From positions 20,001-84,000 of the forward strand of contig CALNXK010000596.1 in assembly GCA_942486035.1 (NCBI GenBank): a stretch of 64,000 nucleotides of DNA, given 5' to 3'. Below, piece after piece: positions 63,701 to 64,000 of the stretch. The DNA comes from Porites lobata. Its lineage: Eukaryota > Cnidaria > Anthozoa > Scleractinia > Poritidae. Position 1 is the first letter of the stretch, and each line of letters opens with the position of its first letter. The position numbers were made by a program, and so were the translations under genes. The notes beneath the pieces are model-generated. The model saw only the letters and a list, made by a program, of their open reading frames with translations, searched no databases and was not told the origin of the DNA.

Positions 63701-64000
63701 TAGTCTGTCCCCACCGCACTGTGTTGCTAAATTTCGTCCCACGTTTGGTGACCTCTACTGGCCGACCACCTGGAAATCGTTATTTCTCTTTCCGCTGGAC
63801 CGCCCCGTTACTGATCTTAATTGGAAGATTGCGCATGGGGTGCTATACACTGTAGACCGTCTCATCTCCTTTGGTTATGGCTTTGACCCTACCTGCTTTT
63901 GTTCTTGTCCTGTAGAAACGGCTCCCCATTTGTTTTATGAGTGTCCTCTGGCGCAAAGTGTCCTCTCGTGGCTTCAGTCCCTGATGTTTAAGTGTAGCCC
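60763..64000 (+). CDS. ORF2 (APE-RT) of C2, partial, one frameshift
   Basis: Overlaps the ORF1 stop in the -1 frame (TTGA). One T is missing near 60852 (five versus six in C1). After that the frame stays open for about 1045 codons to the window end, covering APE (QEVHC, CGDFNTVFDR, FSDHCAL), RT (NWRPISLLNVDYKL, SLDQEKAFDRVDW, RQGCPLSPLLY, QYADDTSLVV at about 62877) and the cysteine motif near 63890. Most breaks of C1 are absent here, which shows they are not ancestral. Confidence 0.9.

Larger units (their letters stand above)
58843..64000 (+). mobile_element. LINE copy C2 in U1 (3' end outside window)
   Basis: Near-identical to C1 from the first base. The window ends within ORF2, close to the C-terminal cysteine motif. 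ORF2 is open from about 60855 to the window end, much cleaner than in C1. Confidence 0.93.

Overview
This is eukaryotic nuclear DNA, probably from an invertebrate animal. A cnidarian-like or other early-branching metazoan is my weak guess from the 5S and U2 sequences. The host part is a tandem array with a repeat of about 2.09 kb. Each repeat carries a U1 snRNA gene (+), a 5S rRNA gene (-) and a U2 snRNA gene (+). Parts of five consecutive repeats are present, and their spacers are nearly identical, as expected under concerted evolution.

About 85 percent of the window is retrotransposon sequence inserted at two precise positions. One is directly after U1 nucleotide 15, with the 13-bp duplication ACTTACCTGACGC (U1 nt 3-15). 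The other is around U2 nt 36-50, with a 15-bp duplication in the clean case. All U1 sites visible (five of five) and two of four U2 genes are interrupted; no 5S gene is hit. Working names used here: A1-A4 and A-prime (two related LINE subfamilies), C1-C2 (a second LINE family), B (an ORF1-only half-LINE), S1-S3 (a 280-bp SINE-like element), all in U1; D and E (two LINEs) in U2. The LINEs have a gag-like ORF1 with CCHC knuckles and an ORF2 with an APE endonuclease, a reverse transcriptase (YADD) and a C-terminal zinc motif. That is the architecture of the L1/Tx1 group, whose known members include target-specific families.

Layout: A1 (1-5823, cut by the window) in U1; array unit; A2 (5' truncated) and A3 in tandem in the next U1; array unit; then five elements in series in one U1 gene (A4, B, S1, C1, A-prime; 21988-43157); array unit with D in U2; S2 in the next U1; array unit with E in U2; S3 and C2 (to the window end) in the last U1. 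Adjacent elements in a series are separated only by the 13-bp U1 target sequence, so each insertion recreates a usable target.

The most notable signal is in the 3' ends of the U1-targeting elements. Four sequence families (A/A-prime, B, C, S) share two RNA-like hairpins. One copies a tRNA T arm (5-bp stem, 7-nt TTCRANN-type loop). The other starts its loop with AUUGCAC behind a closing C:G pair, the hallmark of the U1A protein site in U1 stem-loop II. The stems differ between families by compensatory changes. In S the 10-nt loop is identical to that of the host U1 gene in this window. I propose that this guild mimics its own target RNA, for recognition by its reverse transcriptase, for U1A/U1 snRNP capture, or both.

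A technical caveat applies to all reading-frame statements for A and C. Most frameshifts are one-base differences in homopolymer runs and are private to one copy, so many may be assembly errors rather than real decay. Element E and the ORF1 genes of A4, B and D read without interruption.
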